Source: Dimorphilus gyrociliatus (taxonomy: Eukaryota; Annelida; Polychaeta; Dinophilidae). From it: a stretch of DNA of 64,000 bases. Positions 10,601 through 21,856 of this stretch are shown in pieces. Made by a program: the position numbers and the translations under genes. The notes under the pieces were generated by a model that saw only the letters and a list, made by a program, of their open reading frames with translations, did not search any database and was not told where the DNA came from. Each line of letters starts with the position of its first letter. The stretch's first letter is position 1. The stretch lies in contig CAJFCJ010000006.1 in assembly GCA_904063045.1 (NCBI GenBank), forward strand, positions 2,842,946 to 2,906,945. Reading direction: 5' to 3'.

Positions 10601-13600
10601 TTATGTGTTGCATTTACAATCCTAATAGAACGGTCGATTTTACAGACTCTATCAATCTTACTTCATCTGTTCTATAGTCATTGGAAATGGGAGGAAAGGG
10701 TCAGACAGACTAAACTGCTCCTATCCCAAATAATCACCTTATACAATTAGTCTAGAATAAAAATAGTTGTAATTATAAATTTTAACTTGTGCTAATATCT
10801 TTGACAAACAGATCCGGCTTATAGGCTTACTAAGGGATTATTTACAGTATTTTCTGTACTTTAACGCGACTTCTAAAAGTAGACAATAATGCAAATTATG
10901 TCTATAGTTTCCAGTTTAGCTCTATAATTTTAGTTTTAACCTGTTGTATAGTATTTAAAATTCCCCTAAAGTAAGAGTAATATAACATAAAGAGGTTAAA
11001 TTGACATGAACCTGGCCAACAGTAAGGTTATTTGCGGTTAAACGGCTTCCGTTGAGTACATTATAATAAGGGACGGAACGCAAATTACTTACTATCATAT
11101 TGTCAGTTAACAAACTCAATCAATCAAACTCATCCCCTCAGTAACGGCGGTGGGAAAGTCAGCAAAATATTTGCGGAATACAAAAATGGAGGTCCGGAAA
11201 GCAAGTTTTTTCCCAGATCGACCGTCTCATGTCAATCTTTTTAATTAACGATCTAAACAAGTAATTAATCCACACAAACGAACGAAATAAAAAAAAAAAC
11301 GAGAAAATATTCTAACAAACAGAATAAGATAATAGAATTTGTGATATAATAGGTTTTAATAGCAACATAAAGGAAGAAAGAGAATAAAAATTATCGTCGA
11401 CGCCGACACGCGAAAAATCGGCTGGCTTTCCGGCTATCAGTCTAACGCAGCGTCTCTCGACGGTCGAAGGATATCGACCGTCTCGTTCGTCATCTTACGC
11501 GTCGACGTCTAACGAAACTAATTTTACAGACGTATTTTTCTACTACTCCTCTAGTACGTTATTGTTAGACACGGTTCGTCGTTAGAAAACCCATTTTCGA
11601 GTTATATTTCAAGTCACGTAAACATTGCGATCTCTAATTGAAAAATACCTATAAAGGTATGAAAATTTTTGTATCCAAGTATAGAATATTCTTAAAATAC
11701 TTTTGTAACGTTAATTCTTTCTATTTATAGCTGCTTTTTTTTATCAATATCTTTTTTCCTCTTTCTGTCTCTCTCTTCTCTACCTTCTTATCATTATACT
11801 TTTTATTATCTTGCTGAAGGGAAAATCTTTAAATGTATTTACTAAGATCCTCAATATTTTAGGAACATCAATATTAATACGAATTAGTTTAAAATTGAAG
11901 ATCAGGCTAGCTAACGAACAAATTTAAAACTCACATAAGCGCATCAATATAGACGCACACCCACTAAAACATACATAAAACACATTCAATGCATCTGTGA
12001 TGCTATTTCAATGTCTATACGCATTAAATACTTCTAAATTATCCGTATTTTATTGACAAGTAATTGTCTTAAGAAGGTCAGTAAATTTACTACTGTAAAG
12101 GGTTTATCATGATTTACTTCTTGAATATTTAGACTTTTTTACTCAACGGATTAGGGTGTTTCCAATCTATTTTCTCTCATCTTTCATTCCTAAGCTTATC
12201 TTCATTGAGTTTAGGATATTTAAAAAATTAAAGGAAGGAGTAAATAAAAAAAACAAGTAAGATTAGAAAAGAGGGACAAACTCCCCACCCAATTCCTCTT
12301 TCTACAACCACCCACTTGCGTGCTTTGTCTACATCACGTCCAAACTCAATCCAATCGTAATGGATTACACGGTTCGCCAACGTCACGTGACCGTTTCCGG
12401 ACGGCGATTTTCCAGAATATATGTTGTACTAAATATAGAATAAAAATACGATACAGTCTAAAGCCAATCAGGAATCGGCAGTGCGGAATTTTTTCATCGC
12501 CTTTTTCCAGCCGACCGTGTAATATATATAAAAAAGAAAGCGGAAAAGGGTGGGGATAATAAAGGGAAAACAAAAATCGAATTATCTATTGTCAATTGGT
12601 AAAAAACCGAAACCCGTTCCTATTCGAATAATTAAACGACTAATGAGTAGACGTGTTCAGTGTTGACGTCAACTAGTCACAGATGTTTTCAGTTGTACCC
12701 TATCGATTATACTTTCAATTTCACATATGTCCGATTAATTCACAATGTACACACATCCTTCACTTGTATGAAACAATATCATTACAATAATATTTCCTAT
12801 GTTTCTATTAATTAAAATTGACTTAAAAAACGTTTAACGTATCAATTATCAAATGATTATCAAATATTGTATAATGAGAACATTTATATATATATATATA
12901 TTAGAGAGAAAGAGAAGTATCAAAGATGTACAAACTAGTTTACTAGAGAAAATACCAGCTACAAGAAGAAATGAAAAAAGTAAACAAAATGTTATGGAGA
13001 CATGGATAGAGTTCCCAACACAACAAGAAGATCTATTTCACATGAGACATTCTTTTCTTTTCGATTATTTTAAAGTAATTACAAAGGTTTTATCAAATAA
13101 ATTCGCAATATAATCGAATAGAAAAAAGTTTTCTTTTACAAAAAAAAAGTCAAAACAAAAAAAGTTGAAAAAAAGTTGAAAAATATTTTAAAAGTTTGAC
13201 TTTTTTCCAGTGGAAATGAATGGATATATAATTATTTCATTTGGGTTCTTTTTTACAAACAATCATATCATAATTCGACAAGTAATAAAAATGATATTAT
13301 AGATTAAAGTATGAAAGCGTGTTCTAGAATAAAACTGTTCTAATTAATGTTAAAAATATTGTACAACATCGATCTACCCGTATAACCTTGATTTCAAATT
13401 CATGAAAAATATATTTTTTAAAAGAATATTCCGCAATAGATAAAAAAGAGAAGAGAATTTTTTTCAAAGTGTTCCATAGTCTGTTTTGCTTTTTAGAAAT
13501 CTCTAACTTTTTTATCATTCTATTCTTTCATTTGTAATTTTTCATTTGCAAACTTGAACAATCAATACAAATTGTCATTAGGGCGGAAAAGAACTGCTCG

Positions 13601-13787
13601 ATATGTCATTCTCTTTTACCTACTCATCATTTTCTCTAATGACAAAAGCTTAATTACTTGTTTTATTTAACTCACTTCTACTAATTCCGTACATTCCCTT
13701 AGTTATTACTGTTTATAAATAATCTATTTATTAGCTATTTTTTACCTGTCTCATTCCATAAGGATCTGGGTTGCTATTCGAAGTCAT
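7626..13787 (-). CDS. PAPSS: Bifunctional 3'-phosphoadenosine 5'-phosphosulfate synthase
   Basis: Three minus-strand exons (13787-13746, 10555-10441, 9328-7626) join in phase to 619 residues, the usual length for animal PAPS synthase (about 620). The N-terminal APS kinase domain has the P-loop GLSGAGKTT (residues 53-61), DGDNIRHGL, and [10 protein letters not shown]-like [13 protein letters not shown]. The C-terminal ATP sulfurylase domain (from about residue 230) has [10 protein letters not shown] near residue 420 (the catalytic HNGH), [13 protein letters not shown] and [10 protein letters not shown]. The enzyme makes APS from ATP and sulfate and then phosphorylates it to PAPS, the sulfate donor for all sulfotransferases. 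Exon 2 holds the conserved [13 protein letters not shown] and [12 protein letters not shown] segment. Exon 3 codes for over 560 residues without interruption, unlike the finely split neighbouring genes. Intron 1 is 3.2 kb and has regulatory-looking sequence. The start ATG at 13787 opens [14 protein letters not shown]. Confidence 0.95.
10165..10230. repeat. TATACTGTATA palindromic AT cluster in PAPSS intron 2
   Basis: TATACTGTATATCTATATA on the left is mirrored by TGCAGTATATATAGATATA on the right across a TA tract. It belongs to the same dispersed family as the clusters at 20.8, 44.9, 50.6, 57.2 and 59.9 kb, and sits between PAPSS exons 2 and 3. Confidence 0.65.
11395..11525. promoter_or_regulatory. 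CpG-rich patch in PAPSS intron 1 with an inverted repeat
   Basis: This stretch is unusually rich in CG dinucleotides for the window. It contains a perfect inverted repeat, GACGGTCGA (11459-11467) and TCGACCGTC (11474-11482), with a 6-base loop. A third copy of TCGACCGTCTC occurs at 11218-11228. On the minus strand a plausible donor GC|GTAAGA occurs at about 11500. It may be an enhancer or alternative promoter; that is inference. Confidence 0.35.
12382..12391. promoter_or_regulatory. GTCACGTGAC palindrome (E-box / CLEAR-type site)
   Basis: Perfect 10-base palindrome identical to the extended E-box recognised by the MiT/TFE, USF and related bHLH-ZIP factors. It lies in PAPSS intron 1 in a CG-richer segment (about 12370-12500). 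Confidence 0.4.
12663..12672. promoter_or_regulatory. TTGACGTCAA full CRE palindrome
   Basis: Perfect TGACGTCA CREB/ATF core within PAPSS intron 1, about 280 bases from the E-box palindrome. Occupancy is unknown. Confidence 0.4.
13141..13208. repeat. Small fold-back element in PAPSS intron 1
   Basis: AAAAAAAGTCAAA at the left end is mirrored by TTTGACTTTTTT at the right end, with an AT-rich loop containing two AAAAAGTTGAAAA units. It could be a degraded small inverted-repeat element or chance A/T structure. Confidence 0.3.
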
Positions 13788-16223
13788 TTTTAAAACGAAA
13801 TAATTATTTTCAACAAACGCCGGGAATATATAAGCCTGGTTGTCAACCAATAAACGTTCGAATTTAAAATCACGTGATAAAAATAGGTAGGCGGGGTTTG
13901 TAATATGTAAATTATTTCTCTGAGAATTCCATCAGACTAGAGACGCTTCTAGTTGTTTAATAATCGATCTAGTGACTAAAAAAATTCGGTGATAAGATTA
14001 TTCTGATAAAGATAGTGTAATCGGACACCGTATAGTGAAATAATTTAATATTAGACTCAGATGAGAAAAGCATTAATTAATCCTATAAGTTCAGCCTAAT
14101 ACCAGATTATGCGGATTATGCACTATAAACGTCAGAATACAAAAGTTAACCAAAATTTCAATAATACAAATAACTTTTCAATTAATTGTTTTAAATTTCA
14201 TTTTTAGTGTAGCTCGAGGTGACATCTGTAGGTTTATTAGGGTAAATAAATCTGCGATGCTCTCCCTTAGCACATTATTGAAGAATAAAGTTGACGAAAT
14301 TTTAATATAAGGACACGTTGACTTCTTTTACGTGCAATGAGAGTCGATTTGTACTACTGTACTTTTCTTATCTTAAGTTGGGTTATCGAGGTGTGTTCTT
14401 ACTTTAACAAGAGAATCTTAACAATCTCAAATGGTCAAACATGAGGTACACTTCGATATAACTACAAAATAAATATTCATATAATTATTCTATTTTCATA
14501 TATTATAATCTTTGCATATGCAAATTATCCTATTATAAACATTATCATTAAATCTTACAATTATTACGTACGGTACAATAATACTGTACAAGCTATTCAA
14601 AATTATTATTACTTTATTAACAATATCAACTTGAAGAGAAGCCTAGCAAGAGTTTATTTAATAAATGTGCTATTAATAAATAAATAATATCTAAATCTCC
14701 TTCTAAGCTTATTTGCTAATATACTTAGATTTTACGTTAGCATGATGTTAACAATACGAGATTTTCTTCTCAATAGGACAAGATTTTGCATATTAGAGCA
14801 TGTTTATCGCTACTATATAGAGGATAACAATATGATAAAATTGACTATTTAAAGATACTAAATAAAACATATTAATAAATAAGGCTGTATTTATTATTTA
14901 AGACTATGTTTTACAATATTCTTGATATAAGACAAAGGAGAGGAGGAGAGAAAACTCATTTATTCTTTGGGTACTCTCAAATAAATCTGTTGAATGATAA
15001 AACATCCAGATATTGGATTGAGTGCTAGAGTTACAGCTTCTAAATAAGGACAGATTATAAAATAAGGCCAATTGAGTTATATAAACATTTCTTCGCTATT
15101 ACGTTCAATCTCTCACAACTAATGTCTTAGGTACAGGCTACAAAAGACTGTATTATATATATACAATTCTCTTTTCAACTATAAAAATATTAGTAAAAGC
15201 ATTTTAACATTCTATTGATTGGAAACGGCATATGCGCTTTGTCGAATAAACAATTTTTGAAACAGACATTTTGACATATACAAAGTGAAATAGGAACTTT
15301 AAGACATATTTAAGCTGTCAAATTTATTATACATTTAAAAAATGAAGTTTGTTGGTGAAAAAGTAAGTCTGATACAATTTAAAAAATCAATATTTATATT
15401 CCCTCGGTAGTATATTAAAATATATTTATTGTATATATTCGATCAGAACAGTCAAGAAACTATACGTATTATCGAGAGAACTAATACTCTAACATTTTTT
15501 CCCTTTAATCATGACTGTAACCATATGAAAGCACAATTCAAACAATTCTTTAAATGTTGTTTGAGTCTGTTATATATTTTGTTGTTAAACATATCTCTAA
15601 TTTGTTTCCTTCCATGCAAAACTTAGTTTCTTATTATTTAAAAAATTATACCTGTCTTCTAAACTCAGTAAGGGAGCTTCTGCCCTTTATCGATCCATTC
15701 ATTTTTCCGGTCCGTTTTTGAAGATTTGTATACTACTTTTACTGACGTAGAATAAAAGAAAATATAATATTGATTGAATCAATAAGAGAAATTATTTTTG
15801 TGTATAAACTAGCGGCTCCAAGAGCAGCAGACGAACTTCTGCAACTTACAAAGAGTATCTCTAGAATATGGATCCGCTGAAATCCACTAGAATAATAAAC
15901 TCTATAATTATTCATTTCTAAGTTTATTCTATTGATATTTCCTGAAACAATAGAATGGTGATTACATATCAAGAAGGACCATCTTTATCAGATTACTAAC
16001 TAATTAATAATGCATCGTTAAACAATAAAATTTTGTAATTGTTCAGCTTTTTAATAAATTACTGGTTTAGAAATATAAATCTTGTAATTTTTATCCTTAT
16101 CACCAATTAATATTTGGTAAGGTGAGCAAAATAAACTAAAATCGATAGTATTTGAGGCAATTACTACAAAACATAAATATCATTATTTGTTAGTAGTACC
16201 CATTCACTGCGAGGGTTTTAAAT
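13788..16223. other. Divergent intergenic region between PAPSS and MINPP1
   Basis: No coding exon could be supported. The PAPSS side has a TATATA-containing stretch within about 50 bases of the start codon. The remainder is AT-rich with simple A/T runs. Confidence 0.45.
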
Positions 16224-17867
16224 ATGTCTGCTATTGCGCTAATTCTTACATCTCTAGTTTTGAACTTCTCTTTTTCTTTCAGTGTAAAATACTACGGCAC
16301 TAAAACACTCTATGAAGAATCATTTACAAATGAAGAGTGGAAAGAAGTTCTAAAATCAAAACTAGATCATCCAAAAACTTGCCATCCCATATATTTATCA
16401 GCAATATTCCGGTTAGAAACTAATTTGTAAAATTAGAAGCTTTTCTTTGTTAGAAATAGACTAGTTTACAATCTCTCGCATCCATTTAAAACACTTAGTA
16501 CCTTTTCTATTCCATGATTATTTTATGCATTCATTTCTTTTCCTCAAATTGATTTCTATAACTTAATATTCTAATTTCTGTAATATTGTCATTACTATTG
16601 CAGACATGGTACGAGATCGCCCAGTACGTCAGCCACAAAGAAGACGGAAGGCTTTATATCTAGAATTAAATCGTACTATAATAAAATTGGAAGGGATAAT
16701 GCTCAAGGACATGCTGAAAAATTGTTAAACTGGAGCAATCGCTTTTCCAATGTTAAAGATTCTATGTCATTGGCTGAAAAGGGAAGGGAAGAAATGAGAG
16801 ATTTAGCTAGCAGATTCGCAAAACGAATTGAACCTTATATTAATCCAACTGCTTTAAGAATGGCATTTACATCCAGTAATAAAAGCAGATCTATTCAGAG
16901 TGCTGAATCTTTTAGAGAGTCCTTTCTATCATATTATTCAATAAAAGATGAAATACCAGTCCAATTAAGCGATATTCGATTGAGATTCTTCTCTGATTGT
17001 CCAAAACTGCGTAATACAATAGAAAAAAATAAAAATGCACTCAAAGAATATTACAGTTTTCCAGAAACTTTCGCTGCTCAAGAAGTAATAAAAAAGATAA
17101 ATATGGCTTTAAATATTCCTGGTAAGATATACATTTTTCCACAAATTTAAGAATACAAAGTAATATATTGTAACAGCTGATCTCGGAATTCAGAAAAATG
17201 AATTAAAATCGGTTTTCTCTTTTTGCGGTTGTGAAAATGCTGTTTTTGGTCATTCAAAAATTTGCGACTTGATTGAAGAGCATAGAACTGTATTTGAATA
17301 TTTATCAGACTTGAAAGCCTATTGGAGAAATATGTACGGTTATAAATTAACTAGTAAAGTCTCGTGTACCCTTTTAAAGGATATTTTTGAAGATATGCTC
17401 CTTGTTCAGCGAGATCATGAAAGAGGAATAGAGAATTTCGAACAATTACACTTCCAGTTTGGTCATGCTGAAACGCTTATGCCGATTATAGCTGCTTTGG
17501 GTAATAATTTGTATATTTTTCATAGTCCAATATAAATATATATGTATATATATATATATATTTAGGGCTGTTCAGAGATTCTACTCCACTTCGTGCTGAT
17601 GAATTTAAGAAGAATATTGATAGAAAGCTAAGAGTCAGCAAAATTGCACCATTTTCCACCAACTTGGCATTCGTGTTATATCATTGCAAAGATGAAAATA
17701 AAGAGGACTACAAGCTTCAACTACTCTTTAAAGAACGTCCAATTCCATTTCCTGCTTGCGAGTCGGAAATTCTATGCGATTTAGAAAAGGTTTTAAAGTA
17801 TTACCACTGGATTATGAACGAATGCCATAGAAATAGCATGTGCGAAATATTAAGGGATGAATTATGA
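16224..17867 (+). CDS. MINPP1: Multiple inositol polyphosphate phosphatase
   Basis: Four exons (16224-16411, 16604-17121, 17177-17500, 17566-17867) join in phase to 443 residues; vertebrate MINPP1 is about 487. The first 20 residues form a hydrophobic signal peptide (MSAIALILTSLVLNFSFSFS), so the enzyme enters the ER lumen or is secreted. The histidine acid phosphatase signature RHGTRSPS is completed across the first intron (CG|A codon), and the distal proton-donor motif appears as FGHAETLMP at the end of exon 3, followed by LFRDSTPLRAD. The family removes phosphates, notably the 3-phosphate, from inositol polyphosphates such as InsP6. It ends MCEILRDEL; a C-terminal xDEL-type tail is typical for ER retention in this family (human SDEL). 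The 3' end converges on GSTO about 200 bases away. Confidence 0.94.
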
Positions 17868-18072
17868 TGAATCAAAAAAAAAAAGAGGTCAATTGGTTTC
17901 TTTTTAAAAAAAATAATGTTATTTTAAAAAATTAAAGAAACTCGCTGTAGTTTTAAATAGAAGAAGCAATATTTATTTATTAAAAAAATTACATGCTGTT
18001 TGAATATGTATACATGTTACTAATATATTAAACATACCATCACAACTGTACGCAATATTCAAATAAGTTTTT

Positions 18073-18978
18073 CTAAGCTTCAAGGATTGGATCATCTTCA
18101 ATTTTGTAATCGTAATCGACCTTTTCTCCCAAAATGACATCATGTAGATATTTGTTCAAACCTACAGTATGTGTTTTCTGTACACAATCCACAGTTAACA
18201 TATTACTTATCCATTTGCTGGTGTTTGGTAATTTCTTCAGAATTTCCATTTCTTTTATTTCTTCAAAGACGGAGATCTTCTGTATAAAAGGCCAAATATG
18301 AATATCCAACATAGATATTTCATCTCCACCAAAGAACTTCCTATTTGCTATTTCTTTTTCAAAATGTTGAAAACTTTTCATAAAATTTTCTATAGCTTCA
18401 TCAATATTTTGCCCAGTAACGATAGTATGAATTTTTGGGATTACACTGCCGAAGGCATCCATTAGCATTCTTTCGTGATATCTTTGCTTCTTGCAGCTTG
18501 GAATTAGAGATGCCCCTTCATATTCTTCTTCCAAGAAATTATTGCAAACCGCAGATTCGAATATAATATCATTATCTCTTTCAATAGCTGGTACTGTTCC
18601 GAAAGGATTTTTGTCAAAAAACCAGTCTGGTTTATCTTTCAAATTAATGTTAATTACATCGTGTCTGAAACATGGTTATAAGTAATATAATACGTTATTG
18701 GGTCAATAAATCCTGCTATTTATTGCTTACTATTTGAATTCAACGAATAATTGGTACTTACGGGATTTTTTTATGCCATAACACCATTCTAGTTCTTTTG
18801 GCAAATGGACAGTATCTCATATTGTAGAATCTAACTCTTCCTGAGCTGGAAGACGGGAGTTCATCTCCTAATTTTACATGAAGGAAAAACATTGAATTTA
18901 GCAATTAATTCTTTTGTATATTATATCTTCTTGTAAAAATCTAATGATTTTACCTTTCTTTAAGTGTTTAGTATTCAT
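18073..18978 (-). CDS. GSTO1: Omega-class glutathione S-transferase
   Basis: Three minus-strand exons (18978-18954, 18867-18762, 18664-18073) join in phase to 240 residues, matching human GSTO1 (241). The thioredoxin-like N-terminal half has RYCPFAKRTRMVL with the omega-class catalytic cysteine in place of Tyr/Ser, then VININLKDKPDWFFDKNPFGTVPAIE, nearly the textbook omega sequence, including the cis-proline TVP. FESAVCNNFLEEEY is the glutathione-binding ES motif. The all-helical C-terminal domain follows, with SMLDIHIWPF. Omega GSTs act in the cytosol as thioltransferases and dehydroascorbate/methylarsonate reductases. An AGCGCCATCT motif lies about 275 bases upstream (19254-19263). Confidence 0.94.
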
Positions 18979-21856
18979 TTTGCGGGTTCAAATACAAATA
19001 ACTCTGGTTGAATATTTAGGTCTTCTAAAAAAAGAAAACTCATTATCACTTCCAGTATTAATATACAATATATAATGATATTATATTTGTTTTAATAGAA
19101 AAAAAGATGCCCACACATAAGTTAGAAATACTTATGAAGGTATCAATATGTTAGAAAAATTAACATACCTGTTATGGAAGCGTCGTTCAAACTGTTATGA
19201 AAAACCTTTATTACAATATTCGTTTATACCGGTTATCTCCCTAACCAAACTCAAGCGCCATCTATCAAAAACGCTTAAATACTATAGACAGGCGCCGTCT
19301 AACATTACCTTTACCCGAATTTACGCTCTTGTTTTAAGGCTCTAAAATCATTGTTTAATGGTTGAAATTATGTAATTTTTTAACTATTGTTTATTGAAGA
19401 AATATTGCATGAAGATTAAGGAACAATTTTTGAAAATTCCAAGAAATTGCGCAATGTCCTATACTTTGACCCGAGTCCCATATTTTAACCACTGATCCTA
19501 TTTATGAATATTACTGGTGACTGACTCTAACTTTTAACATTCTATGTGCAATGTCATAAGGAATAAGGAAATTCGCCCAAAAAAAAATGGACATATTTAC
19601 AAACTGAATAATAATGTGCTATAATGTGTAAAATAACGTTATAGACCCAGATAAGACTAGGTCTAGTTATCATATTGATCAATCTTCTTACTTACCATCC
19701 AGACTATGTAGGCTGTATAATTTTTATGTGAGAAAATTCGAAGAAAGCAAAGAGAGAGAAGTAGCTGTTAGAAATCTTGTTTGTCTTAGTATATTATGGT
19801 TATTGATAATTCTTTATTAGTTCCATCTACAAGGTATATCTTTCTATCTGATAATGAGTGGTTTTTCTAAAGGGATTCATTCCATTTTGTACTAAGAACT
19901 ATAATAATTTTATGGTGTAAAATGCATATAATTAGTCTTCCTCTCCTGACTTATTTGCATATAATAATAGTGACTCTTTCAAAGATTGCTTTAGATAGTA
20001 AACTTTTCATGTTAGAGATTGTCTAATTTTAATAACAATTGCAATTCAGTCATGATAATGCAAATATTATGAGAAAGAGAAATGTCTAAATGCGTATATA
20101 AAAGTTAAAGATTGATATTGAAGTACACAAGTTTAAAGCCTCTTTCGTCAATACCTTGCATAGAAATTATTTGATTTCTTATGAGGTAGTTATCTATAAT
20201 TATTCATGAATTGATTAATATATTAGTTTTGTTTTTATTACATTCCATAATTCAAATGGTTTGAGATACAATGACGATATGGGGAAAATAAAGTATGGTA
20301 AACTACACAACTCGACTTATACTGTGTATATTGGAAATTTTGACAAATAGATGATTTTATCGGAAGTACCAAATTATGATAATTCTATTGAAAATGATCC
20401 AATCTACAAATACAAAAATGAATAATCCTATATAACCCATTAGAAATAGTATTATTCGACCTAACTAGAATAGAAAAAAGATTGTTCGAAATTTCCTCCT
20501 CTATCCAACGATTCAAGATTTTTCATACAATCTCCTCTAAGCCAGATATTGATATGAAACGGATTACTAAATTAGTACTCAAGTACAAATTCAATTTTCA
20601 TAATTTTCCAATTATTAATTCACTTATAAAAATAAATAAGTAACGACATCTGAAAACTGTTGAATAAATGAATTTATAATAAACTTTAATCTTTTTCTTC
20701 GTATAAAAGCTAGCTTTTTTGTTTTAAGGCTATTTTCAATGAGGTAAAAGTCCATATTTATATTTATTCATATATATACTGTATATATATATATATATAT
20801 ATATTATATACAGTATATAGATATATAAAGCTCTTTTTTCAATATAACTGCAGATTAAACAGAAGTTTTATTATCGATTTAAACTAGACAGCATAAAGTA
20901 AATGAGAACTTTGTTAAAAATCCATTGGAAGGTGACGATAAGAATACACTATAAGAAAGAAAAACAGGATATTTAATCCGAATGGTCTTATTTTACTAGA
21001 TTAGAATAAGATCGTGGTTAGTAGACTTATGAATATATATATATATATAAGGATTAATTAATAATATCAAGAATTCTCAAATTCTTATGTAGATGGTACG
21101 ATGAGTAGATTGATAGCAGATAGATTAAATGATTAAACAAGAAAGATCTCTAAATCAATTTATAATGCCAGACTGTTTTTTTTTTAAACAAAAAAAGAAG
21201 GAAAAAAAAAGAGAGGTACGATTATATATATTAAAGACTAATAAAGACTTCCATAAGGAGCGTACATCTTTGTTTCTAAAATCGATTGTTTCCTCTAGTT
21301 TGAAAAAAAAATAAGATGATGGGAACACAATAGGCAGTTTATACTTTTTTACTGTATATGTACATAATAGATTATAAGGATCCTATTTGGTGTTCTATAT
21401 AGATAAGATACAAATAGAATTAGAGAGACACAAAGAGGCAAAAGAGAATAAAAACATTGTTGTAATTTGAATTTTGGAATGACTAAGGGTGTATTTCCGC
21501 TTAAATACGGCCTATAAAAGTCATGTACCGAGCATACAAGTAAATTTATATATGCACAACAGCATAGGCCAAAAGCTGCTCTGGCCTAAAAGTTTTGCTA
21601 CAGTATATACATCACTCAACTGGCATATCTCGCCGAGAATCGCTAAGCGGAATAACCTGGCTAAAAATTATTTAAAAAAAAAGGAACAGTAGAAAAATCA
21701 TCTTATCGCTTAAAAAGTTGATTTGTTTTCTAGAGTACAACAATTTCTACAGAAAGAGGAAGATAAAGATCAAAAGAGAATAGCGAAGAAAGAAGGAAAG
21801 AAAGGAGGATTATAAAGAATAAATTACAATTAGGAAGATAGAATAATATTAAAATT
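18979..21856. other. Divergent intergenic region between GSTO and the adhesion GPCR
   Basis: No coding exon supported. It contains the AGCGCCATCT motif at 19254-19263, a related GGCGCCGTCT at 19291-19300 and a TATACTGTATA-type palindromic cluster at 20769-20827. Confidence 0.5.
20769..20827. repeat. TATACTGTATA / TATACAGTATA palindromic AT cluster
   Basis: A TA-repeat tract bounded on the left by TATACTGTATA and on the right by TATACAGTATA, the reverse complements of each other, so the whole block can fold on itself. Same core as other clusters listed in this window. Confidence 0.7.

Noticed and set aside
12320-13113. Open frames of 75-86 codons within PAPSS intron 1
   Set aside because: They overlap on opposite strands, have no recognisable motif and lie in sequence that reads better as regulatory or neutral.
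19148-19345. 65-codon plus-strand frame upstream of GSTO
   Set aside because: No domain or splice context; it overlaps the putative GSTO promoter motif.
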